From CAZYSK01 sp964649415 (GTDB taxonomy: Bacteria; Chloroflexota; Anaerolineae; B4-G1), in NCBI GenBank assembly GCA_964649415.1, contig CAZYSK010000016.1, positions 28,666 to 92,665 of the forward strand: a stretch of DNA of 64,000 nt, in the 5' to 3' direction. Positions 1 through 7,658 of the stretch are shown piece by piece. A model generated the notes under the pieces. It was not told the origin of the DNA. It did not search any database and saw nothing but the letters and a program-made list of their open reading frames with translations. Both the position numbers and the translations under genes were made by a program. The number at the start of each line of letters is the position of its first letter. Positions within the stretch are counted from its first letter, which is position 1.

Positions 1-2
1 CC

Positions 3-743
3 GCCGAGGCAGGCGTCCCTGGTGGGGCTGAGGTCCCCGCCCCCGAGGAGGCCGTGGCCCCGGCGGCCGAGGAAGCAGTGGACTGGACGGCCTTCGGCGA
101 GGTGGAAGCCATGCTAACGCAGGAGGCCGCGCCCGAGGAAGCTGAAATGCCACCCGTCGAGGAGTTCGTCGCTCCTCCGGCCGAGGAACCGTTCACCTGG
201 CCCGCCGTCGGCGAGCCAGAGGCCCCACCTGAGGCCGCCGCTGCGGCAGAGGAAGCCCCACCGGAGATACCGGAACCGGCGCGCCCAGAGCGCGAAGAGA
301 TACCTCCGGCGGCCGAACTCCCAGCGGTTGAGGAAGCGCCACCACCTGTACAAGTTCGTGAGCCGGAGGCGATTCGCCCGCCGGAGGAGGCGGTCGTCCC
401 AGCCCCGGTTGTCGAGGAAGTCCCGGAACCCGTCGAGACGGGCGTGACCGAGCCCTTTGGCGCCGAGCGTGCTCACCTGAAGAAGCACCCGCGGGACTAC
501 GATGCCTGGCTGTCGCTGGCGCGGGCGCTGTGGCAGGCGGGCGAACGAGACGACGCGCTGGAAGCTTACACGCGCGTGATCCGCTCTGGCAAGATGCTCG
601 ACATCTTGATCCCGGATCTGGAGCGACGACTCAAACAGTGGCCGGACGTCAGCGTCCAGCGGGTATTGGGGGACGCATACATGAAGGACGGCCAGTTGCA
701 AAAGGCCCTGGACATCTATCGCCGGGCGTTGGAGACTCTATAA
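3..743 (+). CDS. TPR-repeat protein, 3' part (gene runs off the window start)
   Basis: The reading frame is open from base 3 with no stop, so the gene probably begins before the window; GTG 54 is only the first start-type codon inside it. The visible product is a long low-complexity stretch rich in Glu, Pro and Ala (about 140 residues), then a helical C-terminus with tetratricopeptide-like motifs (HLKKHPRDYDAWLSLARALW near the junction, then VLGDAYMKDGQLQKALDIY at the end). TPRs are protein-interaction scaffolds. The acidic Pro/Ala-rich part looks like a flexible linker. The gene ends 19 bases before ndk on the same strand, so the two may be co-transcribed. The partner and cellular role cannot be read from this fragment. 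Confidence 0.7.
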   Translation, partial: AEAGVPGGAEVPAPEEAVAPAAEEAVDWTAFGEVEAMLTQEAAPEEAEMPPVEEFVAPPAEEPFTWPAVGEPEAPPEAAAAAEEAPPEIPEPARPEREEIPPAAELPAVEEAPPPVQVREPEAIRPPEEAVVPAPVVEEVPEPVETGVTEPFGAERAHLKKHPRDYDAWLSLARALWQAGERDDALEAYTRVIRSGKMLDILIPDLERRLKQWPDVSVQRVLGDAYMKDGQLQKALDIYRRALETL

Positions 744-762
744 TACGCACTGAGGAGGCAAC

Positions 763-1212
763 TTGGAACACACACTGGTCATCATCAAACCCGACGCTGT
801 AGAGCGCGGGCTCATCGGAGAGATCATTACCCGCCTCGAACGTCGAGGGCTGCGTATCGTCGGCATGAAGCTGATGCAGATCGACGAGGCACTGGCCCGA
901 CGCCACTATGCAGTTCACGAGGGAAAACCTTTCTTTGAACCACTGATCCGCTACATCACGTCTAGTCCTGTCGTGGTGATGGTGGTAGAGGCAAACCACG
1001 CCATCCAGATCGTGCGGCGCACGATGGGGGCGACCAATCCAGCCGAGGCCATCCCGGGGACCATACGCGCCGATTTCGGACTGGAGGTCGGGCGCAACCT
1101 AGTACACGGCTCAGATGGTCCGGACACTGCAGCCTTCGAGGTACCTCTCTTCTTCACCGAGGACGAAATCCTGTCCTACGAGCGGGATGTCGATCGCTGG
1201 ATATTCGAGTAG
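763..1212 (+). CDS. ndk: nucleoside diphosphate kinase
   Basis: Cytoplasmic enzyme that transfers the gamma-phosphate of ATP to nucleoside diphosphates through a phosphohistidine. The 149-residue length is normal for the family. Visible signatures are the N-terminal IIKPDAV strand with Lys9, and the active-site segment RNLVHGSDGPDTA, where His115 is the phosphorylated residue. The start is TTG 763, chosen because GAGG lies about 7 bases upstream and the protein then begins at the family's usual position (MEHTLVIIKPDAV). The gene lies between the TPR protein and the SPFH gene on the same strand with short gaps, so it may share their transcript. Nothing is unusual apart from the TTG start. Confidence 0.97.
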   Translation: MEHTLVIIKPDAVERGLIGEIITRLERRGLRIVGMKLMQIDEALARRHYAVHEGKPFFEPLIRYITSSPVVVMVVEANHAIQIVRRTMGATNPAEAIPGTIRADFGLEVGRNLVHGSDGPDTAAFEVPLFFTEDEILSYERDVDRWIFE

Positions 1213-1236
1213 CACACAAAGGATGGGAGGCACAGA

Positions 1237-2319
1237 ATGACCCGCATGGATAGCAGGAGAAGCAGACCAACCCGCATGGGCCTGCCCATTACAATAGTCG
1301 TAGGAGTCATCGTGGGCCTTTTCGGCCTGCTACTGCTCATACTGGCCTACACCCCGGTAGCATACGGAAACGTGGCGCTGATCGCCCGGTTTGGAGGCCT
1401 CACGGGGCAGGTCTTCGGGCCAGGGCTGCACTGGCGCGCGCCCTTCATTGACCGGGCAGTGGTCATCCCCACCGTCGTTCAGTCTTACGAGACCAGCGAC
1501 GATCCCGGAGCATCGAACTCTGACTACCGAGACTACCCCGTGACCGCGCAGACGATAGACGGCCAGCAGATCAGCATCAAGTACACCGTGTTATTCCGCA
1601 TCCCTCCGACGGCCGCCGTGCAGATCGTGCAGAACGTCGGCCGCCCGCCAGAGGTCGTGGAGAACGTCGTCAAGGCCCACTCCAGAAACCTGGCACGCCT
1701 GTGGGCGCAGAACCATACCGCCGAAGACCTCTACAGCGGGGAGGGTATCTTCGAGTATGAAGACGCTGTGCGGGAGGCACTGGAGAAGGAGTTCGAGGAC
1801 TACGGCGTCTTCCTCGATGATTTCCTCGTCCGCAAGGTGGACTTTGACGAGGAGTACATCCGGGCGATCGAGCAACAACAGATCGCCCAGGAGGCTATCG
1901 AGACGGCCAGGTATCAGTCGGAGGCCGCCGAATACGAGAAAGCGAGCCAGATACGCCTGGCGGAGGCAGATGCCGAACGAACCAAGCTGTTGGCGCAGGC
2001 AGATGCCGAACGAACCAGGCTGTTGGCCATCGCAGAGGCAGAGCAGACCAAGCTCATGGCCGCTGCCGACGCGGAGCGGCAGCGTTTGCTGGCAGACTCC
2101 GAAGCGTACAGCATTCAGGCACGCGGCGAGGTGCTGCAGGATTTCCCGGATCTCGTCCAATGGGAGTTTGTCCGCAACCTGGAGAGCGTCCAATGGGGTA
2201 TCCTGCCGGGCGACGGGCTCACGCCGCTTATCCCTCTCCCATCCTTCGAGGGCCAGACGGAAGCCTCATCCCTGCCCGAGCTTCCCGGCCAGGGTGAATC
2301 CCCCAGTGGGAGTGAATAA
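1237..2319 (+). CDS. SPFH/band-7 (prohibitin/HflK-like) membrane protein
   Basis: A basic N-terminus (residues 1-17) precedes one hydrophobic segment (about 17-40). A band-7/SPFH domain follows (GNVALIARFGG, then VTAQTIDGQQISIKYTVLFR). Next is an Ala/Glu-rich coiled coil made of 11-residue repeats of the type AxADAERTKLL, about residues 240-290; two adjacent copies are nearly identical in DNA. The C-terminus is Pro/Ser-rich. Family members oligomerise at the membrane and organise membrane microdomains or regulate proteases such as FtsH; the partner is not identifiable here. A GGAGG lies 7 bases before ATG 1237. The gene sits 24 bases after ndk and is followed by a tandem repeat block, then the permease. 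Confidence 0.9.
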   Translation: MTRMDSRRSRPTRMGLPITIVVGVIVGLFGLLLLILAYTPVAYGNVALIARFGGLTGQVFGPGLHWRAPFIDRAVVIPTVVQSYETSDDPGASNSDYRDYPVTAQTIDGQQISIKYTVLFRIPPTAAVQIVQNVGRPPEVVENVVKAHSRNLARLWAQNHTAEDLYSGEGIFEYEDAVREALEKEFEDYGVFLDDFLVRKVDFDEEYIRAIEQQQIAQEAIETARYQSEAAEYEKASQIRLAEADAERTKLLAQADAERTRLLAIAEAEQTKLMAAADAERQRLLADSEAYSIQARGEVLQDFPDLVQWEFVRNLESVQWGILPGDGLTPLIPLPSFEGQTEASSLPELPGQGESPSGSE

Positions 2320-2324
2320 AGCGC

Positions 2325-2432
2325 CAACACCCTTGCCAAGGCGCCACTCCGATGGCGCACCAACATCCTTACAAAGGCACCATTCCGATGGCACACCAAC
2401 ATCCTTACAAAGGCGCCATTCCGATGGCGCGC
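2325..2432 (+). repeat. three tandem 36-bp hairpin-forming repeats
   Basis: Exact 36-base periodicity with units at 2325-2360, 2361-2396 and 2397-2432. The unit has the form CAACATCCTTACAAAGGC followed by GCCATTCCGATGGCGCAC. The core GCGCCAT-TCCG-ATGGCGC folds as a 7-bp hairpin (perfect in unit 3). The block fills most of the gap between the SPFH stop (2319) and the permease start (2506). A related single copy of the core lies at 24139-24160. Confidence 0.9.
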
Positions 2433-2505
2433 GCGCACGCAACACCTGGGCAGCCAGCAGCAAGTCGTTATCTGTGATCGGTTCAAGCACGAGGCTATCG
2501 ACAAC

Positions 2506-4191
2506 GTGCAACTCGTAATCAACAGCATCCTCGATGGGCTTCTAGCACTTCTTCCCATCCTGGTCGTCCTCGTGTTGATGATCCGCCTCCGTTGGGGGGG
2601 CGCGCAGGCCGGACCTGTCGGTTGGTTGGTGGCACTGGTGGTGGCCGCGCTCCGCTTCGGAGCGGGATGGCAGACGCTGGCCTACGCTCAGGCGAAGGGC
2701 ATCCTGCTATCCTTCTACGTGCTCTACATCATCTGGGCCGCACTGCTGTTCTACCGCGTCACCGACGAGGCCGGCGCGCTGGCGACCATTGGCGCAGGGC
2801 TCCCCCGCCTCACGCCCGACCGGGGACTGCAGGCACTGCTCCTCGGGTGGGTGTTTGGCGCTTTCCTGCAAGGCGTGAGCGGCTTCGGCGTGCCGGTAGC
2901 CATCGTCGCGCCGCTCCTGGTGGGACTAGGATTCCCCGCGGTGGCCGCCGTCGTGATCGCCTCGGTTGGCCACACTTGGGCCGTCACGTTCGGCTCGCTC
3001 GGGTCGTCCTTCTACGCGCTCATCGCCGCGACAGGGCGGACAGGCGAGGAGTTGGCCCCCTGGTCCGCAGTGATGCTTGGACTGGCATGCCTGGCCTGTG
3101 GAGCAGCCACACTGTGGGCCGCGGGCGGGAGACGCACGCTGCGCGAGGGCCTGGCCCCGCTGCTCGTCATCGGCCTGGCGATGGCCACGGCCCAATTCCT
3201 CGTCGTCACCCACGGGCTATGGTCCATCGGCGGCATGTCGGGCGGGCTGGTCGGACTGGCGGTCGGCGTGGCGTGGGCCCGCTGGCGGTCCACCCGCCAG
3301 GAGGAACGCACCGCCGACCCACGCAAGGAGCCGGCCCGCGACGGTGCGCCGGGCGATTCCACACCGGACGCACGGTCAATGTCCGCCGACGCACGATCCA
3401 CGGACCGCCGGCATCCTGCCGGCATGACATCCGCAACGTCCGCCCCCACCGGCATGCGCCTGGGCTGGGCGCTCCTCCCCTATGCCCTCCTGGTCGCCAT
3501 CGTGTTGGCCGCCCAGCTGCTGCCTCCCGTGCACAGCTTCCTGGGACAGGCGGTCATCCGCGTGCAGTTCCCAGAGTTGACTACCGCCCGTGGCTGGGTG
3601 ACACAGGCCGGGACAGGCCGCACGATCAACGTGTTCGGCCACGCCGGGGCGCTGTTGATCTACGCGTCACTCATCACCTACGCAGTGTTCCACAGGCAGG
3701 GCCGCTACGCGCCCAGAACGGTGCCCCGCATCGCCCGAGATGTCGTCCGAAGGGCGACGCGCTCCAGCCTGGGGATCGCCACGATGGTGGGCATGGCAGT
3801 GACGATGGAACACGCCGGCATGACGCACCTGCTGGCCGATGGGGTGGCTCGCCTGTCGGGGCCGGCCTTTCCGCTGATCGCGCCGTTCATCGGCGCGCTG
3901 GGGGCCTTCATGACCGGTTCGAACACCAACTCCAACGTGGTCTTCGGCGGCCTGCAGCAACACGTGGCGACGCTGATCGGCGTGAGCCCGCTCATCATCC
4001 TGGCAGCACAGACAGCGGGAGGTGCAGTGGGCTCGCTGTTCGCCCCGGCCAAGATCATCGTCGGGTGCAGCACGGTCGATCTGGGAGGCCAGGAGGGACC
4101 GGTGCTGCGAGCGGCACTGCGATACGGCCTGGCCATTGCGGCCGGGCTGGCCGTCGTGACCGGCTTAGCGGTTTACGTTTGGGGACACTGA
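2506..4191 (+). CDS. lctP: L-lactate permease family transporter (LctP/LldP)
   Basis: A 561-residue polytopic protein of the LctP family, which imports lactate or glycolate with protons. Family-type segments include GWVFGAFLQGVSGFGVPVAI and ASVGHTWAVTFGSLGSSFY in the first half, and FMTGSNTNSNVVFGGLQ plus SLFAPAKIIVGCSTVDL near the C-terminus. The length is normal for the family. Between the two membrane halves (residues about 265-312) lies a hydrophilic linker rich in Arg, Asp, Ser and Ala, encoded by a repeat-like stretch including a palindrome at 3407-3423. The start is GTG 2506; the upstream ribosome-binding signal is weak. The substrate is inferred from the family alone, since no lactate dehydrogenase gene is adjacent. 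Confidence 0.92.
   Translation: MQLVINSILDGLLALLPILVVLVLMIRLRWGGAQAGPVGWLVALVVAALRFGAGWQTLAYAQAKGILLSFYVLYIIWAALLFYRVTDEAGALATIGAGLPRLTPDRGLQALLLGWVFGAFLQGVSGFGVPVAIVAPLLVGLGFPAVAAVVIASVGHTWAVTFGSLGSSFYALIAATGRTGEELAPWSAVMLGLACLACGAATLWAAGGRRTLREGLAPLLVIGLAMATAQFLVVTHGLWSIGGMSGGLVGLAVGVAWARWRSTRQEERTADPRKEPARDGAPGDSTPDARSMSADARSTDRRHPAGMTSATSAPTGMRLGWALLPYALLVAIVLAAQLLPPVHSFLGQAVIRVQFPELTTARGWVTQAGTGRTINVFGHAGALLIYASLITYAVFHRQGRYAPRTVPRIARDVVRRATRSSLGIATMVGMAVTMEHAGMTHLLADGVARLSGPAFPLIAPFIGALGAFMTGSNTNSNVVFGGLQQHVATLIGVSPLIILAAQTAGGAVGSLFAPAKIIVGCSTVDLGGQEGPVLRAALRYGLAIAAGLAVVTGLAVYVWGH
3402..3425 (+). repeat. 24-bp palindromic element inside the permease CDS
   Basis: GGACCGCCGGCATCCTGCCGGCAT. 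Arms GCCGGCA (3407-3413) and TGCCGGC (3417-3423) flank loop TCC. The same element occurs inside the TadE gene (27164-27187) with a paired G-to-A/C-to-T change that keeps the stem, and in the gap after proS (14519-14542). In the permease it falls in the non-membrane linker and keeps the frame. Confidence 0.75.
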
Positions 4192-4249
4192 CACTGAAGA
4201 TCGTAGACTTGCGTTTCCCCGATTCTTCCGCTTTGCTCTCCGCTGAGAG

Positions 4250-4390
4250 ATGCCCATGTCCACCCCGGAGCAAAACTCAAGACGCGAAGTCACTCTGTAC
4301 ATGGGCCATGCCCAGCAGATGCTGGAGGTAGCGGCCCGCAACCTGGCCGACGGCTTCTATGGGTCACGGTATCTTCAGGAAGAAGGCTGA
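4250..4390 (+). pseudogene. truncated HEPN-domain gene (partner of the adjacent MNT nucleotidyltransferase)
   Basis: A 46-codon frame from ATG 4250 (or ATG 4256) to TGA 4388-4390. The peptide contains YMGHAQQMLEVAARNLADGF, which resembles the first helix of HEPN-domain proteins (a helix of alternating Ala/Leu/Glu before the usual xxAYYAxF helix). It then stops, so the rest of the domain is absent, including the R-x4-6-H motif that gives HEPN toxins their RNase activity. Position supports the reading: HEPN genes are commonly paired with MNT genes, and one starts 2 bases downstream (GTG 4393). I infer a degraded HEPN/MNT module. The fragment is short, so the assignment is moderate. Confidence 0.5.
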
Positions 4391-4392
4391 TA

Positions 4393-4761
4393 GTGAACGA
4401 TCTGCTATCCCCACTCCTCTCTCCCAACGAGCGCCAGGCAGTAGACACGTTTCTTGAGCGTCTGCAGCAAGTCCATTCGAAACGCGTGCTACGGGCAGTG
4501 CTCTTCGGATCCAAAGCGCGGGGCGACAGCCAGCGGTGGTCCGACATAGACATCCTGATTATCGCAGACAAGGACGACTGGCGACTCAGTCACGCCATCA
4601 GCACCCTGGCCGCGGACGTGTCGCTGGAATATGATGTGCTCCTTGGCCCTCGCGTGATCGGGCAGGAGCGGTGGGAGCGTATGGAAAAACACCGCTTCAG
4701 CCTCTGTCGGAACATCGTGGCCGAGGGCATCCCCCTGACACTCTCCCCGGCAAATCCGTAG
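4393..4761 (+). CDS. MNT-type nucleotidyltransferase domain protein
   Basis: A 122-residue protein with the minimal nucleotidyltransferase signature VLFGSKARGDSQRWSDIDIL (G-S-x-A-R-G-D then D-x-D), giving the GSxARG loop and two metal-binding Asp residues. Such MNT proteins act as antitoxins that adenylylate (AMPylate) HEPN toxins. It starts at GTG 4393, two bases after the stop of a truncated HEPN-like frame, consistent with a former operon. The catalytic residues appear intact although the partner is truncated. It could also be a free-standing nucleotidyltransferase of unknown substrate. No SD is obvious, so translation may depend on coupling to the upstream frame. Confidence 0.85.
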   Translation: MNDLLSPLLSPNERQAVDTFLERLQQVHSKRVLRAVLFGSKARGDSQRWSDIDILIIADKDDWRLSHAISTLAADVSLEYDVLLGPRVIGQERWERMEKHRFSLCRNIVAEGIPLTLSPANP

Positions 4762-4869
4762 CCCGCTCCTGCCCTCGCGCATCCACGGCACTCCGGCGGA
4801 CCTGCGGACGGATGCCGGACGTTCGACCAATGTCCGCCGCATCCGCCCTCACTACGCACTTGTATCCTG
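4762..4869. other. short gap between convergent genes
   Basis: No gene. It contains GC-rich direct and inverted repeat-like sequence around 4790-4850 (CGGACGGATGCCGGACG, CAATGTCCGCCGC). The motif CAATGTCCGCCG also occurs inside the permease linker near 3378-3389, so the two places may share a repeat family. No T-rich terminator is visible. Confidence 0.4.
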
Positions 4870-6675
4870 CTACGGTTCTGTCTCTTCCTCAGGAGGCTCG
4901 TATCCCGGGCCATAGTGATAGGAGGCCCGGCGAGGTGCGTACTCGCTGACGAATGCGTCGTCGTAGAGCAGGTTTCCCGACGCGTCGTACACACGCCGCC
5001 GGATCGTAGCCGTCAGCCCGTTCACCGCCGATTGCCATTTGATCACTGTCCCCGGCTCCAACGACTCGTCCAACTGGTATATGGGCGGGCCAGGTTCTGT
5101 CTCGTCGCTGATCTCGGCCTCATCCTTCTCCACCCGCCGCCCGTCGTCAGTCGAGTAGAAACGGAAGACCAGCCGGTGGGCACCTTCCTCGATCTCAGTC
5201 TCAATCAGCAGAGGGTATGATCGGTCGTTGGTGAACCGAAAATCCACGTGTGGCGAGTAGACGGTCGCGTCCATGCCCACCCCCGCGCCCATCAACTCGT
5301 AATAGCCTACCCGGTGGTTGTGGTACCAGCGCGCGACGATGGGGTAGCCGCCCCAGAAGGCAGCACGGAAGGCGGTCGTGCTCACCTGGCAGATGCCGCC
5401 CCCGACCTCGACAGCCAACTGCTCACCCGCCGTGATGTAGGATTCATCGTAGCCGGCCTCCGCAGACACCTCGCCCAGGTAATGGTTGAAGGAGAAAGAC
5501 TCTCCAGGGGGGATCACGAAGCCATCGAACTTAGGCGCTGCCAGCCGGATGTTGTGGTCGCGTCCAGAGGGAGAACCGATGAAATACGAGTCCCCCTCGG
5601 CCACCAGCTCAACGATGCCCAGTTCTTCGGCTGTAGCGGTGTCCGGGTAGGACGGCGGCACCCCCTGCAGGGCCAGCGGGACGTAGCGATTGCCCGCTAG
5701 CAGTTCCTCTAGGACGCGCGCCAGGCTGCCCTCCACGTCGAGCGCCCGCCCCTCTCGGCTGGGGGCGATGGTCTCCAGTTCACCGCTTCGATCGTCGAAG
5801 TGAAAACGAGCGTCCACCGGTTCGATTGCCAGTTCGGGAGCCAACGTCCCCAGATAGGCCCGCAGCGTACCCTCATCCAACCCGGCGTGCAACTGCCCGT
5901 TTTCCACCCGCAGCACGAGCATCCCGGCCAGTTGCTCCGGCGCGAGCACCCACGGGCCAGGATCACCCTCAAGAGGGTGTGCGATGACGAGCGTGAGCGG
6001 GCCGTCGAGCAGTGCCGCTGCCTCGGCACGGGCAGATTCGGCATCCATGATCGACGGCTGTGTCTCTCGAATGACCAGGCCCACTTCGGCAGGCCCCAGG
6101 CGGCTCACGGCCGGGGTCAATGCCGCCAGCGTCGCCTCTATGTCCAGATAGCGTCCTGGCCGGGCAGGGATGGAGACCGGGGTAACGCCGTCTATGGAGA
6201 GCGCAGCATCAGCCGGAGGCAGGTATATCTGCGCGGCCAGCGTCTCCAGGTAGAGACGGGGCACGCGCTCGTCGTAGACGAGAACAGGGGGAAAGCTCTC
6301 ACCATAGGCCAGCAGCTGCAGGTGCGCCAGGAAATCGGCCACGGCTGATCCGGTGCGCCCCAGCGCGTAAGCTGGCCCCAGCGTGGCCTCGGGATCGAGT
6401 CCGAGCCCGAGGTCAACGGGACGCACGATCTGCGCGTTCCAAGCGGTGCCCGGTGCCATCAGCGTCACCAAAGGCTCACGGAGCCCCAGGCCATCCTCTA
6501 CTGCGAGGGCCGCATCCTCAAACCGCATCCCTCCCACGCCCACACCCGACACCCACACACCTGGGTACATGCGGTCAGCGTAGGTCCATTCGAACGCAAG
6601 GACCGAACCGAGCAGCAGAGCCAATACGACAACCAGCAGGACGGCGAATCCACGAACCCAATACACATTTTTCAA
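4870..6675 (-). CDS. VanW-family cell-envelope protein with peptidoglycan-binding-like domains
   Basis: A 601-residue protein anchored by one N-terminal membrane segment (about residues 9-30). It has two repeated domains of the YoaR/PG_binding_4 type (about 35-330), then a VanW domain (about 370-510) with FNHYLGEVSAEAGYDESY and the typical GGGICQVSTTAF motif, and a C-terminal G5-like strand region (GTVIKWQSAVNG). VanW proteins occur in Gram-positive-like envelopes, sometimes in vancomycin-resistance clusters; their biochemical role is not established. The start is TTG 6675, with AGGAG 7 bases upstream. The next gene in the same direction is the SppA-like protease. The C-terminus is acidic and Pro-rich. 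Family membership is firm, function is not. Confidence 0.88.
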   Translation of the reverse strand: MKNVYWVRGFAVLLVVVLALLLGSVLAFEWTYADRMYPGVWVSGVGVGGMRFEDAALAVEDGLGLREPLVTLMAPGTAWNAQIVRPVDLGLGLDPEATLGPAYALGRTGSAVADFLAHLQLLAYGESFPPVLVYDERVPRLYLETLAAQIYLPPADAALSIDGVTPVSIPARPGRYLDIEATLAALTPAVSRLGPAEVGLVIRETQPSIMDAESARAEAAALLDGPLTLVIAHPLEGDPGPWVLAPEQLAGMLVLRVENGQLHAGLDEGTLRAYLGTLAPELAIEPVDARFHFDDRSGELETIAPSREGRALDVEGSLARVLEELLAGNRYVPLALQGVPPSYPDTATAEELGIVELVAEGDSYFIGSPSGRDHNIRLAAPKFDGFVIPPGESFSFNHYLGEVSAEAGYDESYITAGEQLAVEVGGGICQVSTTAFRAAFWGGYPIVARWYHNHRVGYYELMGAGVGMDATVYSPHVDFRFTNDRSYPLLIETEIEEGAHRLVFRFYSTDDGRRVEKDEAEISDETEPGPPIYQLDESLEPGTVIKWQSAVNGLTATIRRRVYDASGNLLYDDAFVSEYAPRRASYHYGPGYEPPEEETEP

Positions 6676-6794
6676 ATGGCTACTCCTGCGCGTTCATGAC
6701 GTGCCAGGCATATCTCTCACGTGCACGCGCCGGATAAGCTACTCTATCTCTCGGCGTTGACACACCTTCGTTCCCACAAAGGCACCGTCCAGGC

Positions 6795-7634
6795 CTATTC
6801 GGGAGCCCCACCCTTCTCCCCGGCGGGGCTGTAGGGCATCGGTACGTACTGCACCGAGGGACGGCGCTGTCCAGTCTGACGGTAAAGCGTCATCAGTTTG
6901 TAGACCACTTCAGGCATGTCCGTGGTGACCGGAAGCCCCAACTCCATAGCCTGTTCGGAGGTGATGGGATAATCGTGAGTCCACCGGCCTTCGGACAGCG
7001 TCTGCGCCAGGCTCTCGGCCTGTTCCTCAGACAGATGCTCAGCCAGAATCGCCTTCGCCCGAGCCTTGACCTGTGCGATAGCCTTGCGCGCTATGTCGGC
7101 CAGGATCAGCGTCTTGTCGTCCACCTCGTTGACGTCCTTCTGCTCCACAGCTTTCAGGATGGAAGCGGCAGGGTAGTCGCCCAATTGGGGATCCACCGGT
7201 CCCAAGACGGCGTTCTCATCCATCACAATCTCGTCAGCTGATAGCGCCAGCAACGTTCCACCAGACATCGCGTAATGGGGCACGAAGATCGTCACCTTGG
7301 CAGGATGGCGGCAAAGCGCGTGCGCGATCTGCTCAGAGGCCAGCACCAGGCCACCCGGCGTGTGCAAGACGATGTCGAGCGGCACCTCGTCGTCGGTGAG
7401 CTTGATGGCGCGCAATACCTCCTCGCTATCGTCAATGTCGATATAGCGAAAGAGAGGGAAGCCCAGCAACGCCATCGTCTCCTGGCGATGGATCAGCGTG
7501 ATGACGCGGCTGCCACGCGCCGCCTCGAGTTGCCGTATCAACTTCAGACGCGCTGCCTGGAGCATGCGCTTCTGAATGGCTGGCAAGAGGCTACTGATGA
7601 TGAAGAAGATCCAAAACAGATCAAGGATAGACAT
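6795..7634 (-). CDS. SDH_sah family (ClpP/SppA-like) membrane-bound serine protease
   Basis: A 279-residue protein with an N-terminal membrane segment (residues 4-20) and a ClpP/crotonase-fold protease domain of the SDH_sah type (related to SppA and NfeD-type proteases). Signature segments are LDIVLHTPGGLVLASEQIA (the oxyanion strand) and VPHYAMSGGTLLALSADEIV, where Ser124 is the likely nucleophile. VDPQLGDYPAASIL follows. The start is ATG 7634, because AGGAGG sits 5 bases upstream; an in-frame GTG at 7640 overlaps that SD. The gene is 24 bases downstream of the rhomboid gene and probably in its operon, suggesting a joint role in membrane protein turnover. The exact substrate is unknown. Confidence 0.87.
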   Translation of the reverse strand: MSILDLFWIFFIISSLLPAIQKRMLQAARLKLIRQLEAARGSRVITLIHRQETMALLGFPLFRYIDIDDSEEVLRAIKLTDDEVPLDIVLHTPGGLVLASEQIAHALCRHPAKVTIFVPHYAMSGGTLLALSADEIVMDENAVLGPVDPQLGDYPAASILKAVEQKDVNEVDDKTLILADIARKAIAQVKARAKAILAEHLSEEQAESLAQTLSEGRWTHDYPITSEQAMELGLPVTTDMPEVVYKLMTLYRQTGQRRPSVQYVPMPYSPAGEKGGAPE

Positions 7635-7658
7635 AGGCACCTCCTTTAAGCCCCGCGG

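Noticed and set aside
2325..2432. CRISPR array
   Set aside because: 36-bp units are directly abutted with no spacers, and no cas genes are present.
2592..4331. 579-residue ORF overlapping the permease in another frame
   Set aside because: Extremely Arg/Gly/His-rich with no domain; the permease frame has clear membrane helices and family motifs.
4393..4761. Active toxin-antitoxin system
   Set aside because: The HEPN half ends before its catalytic motif, so an active pair is unlikely; kept as a degraded module.
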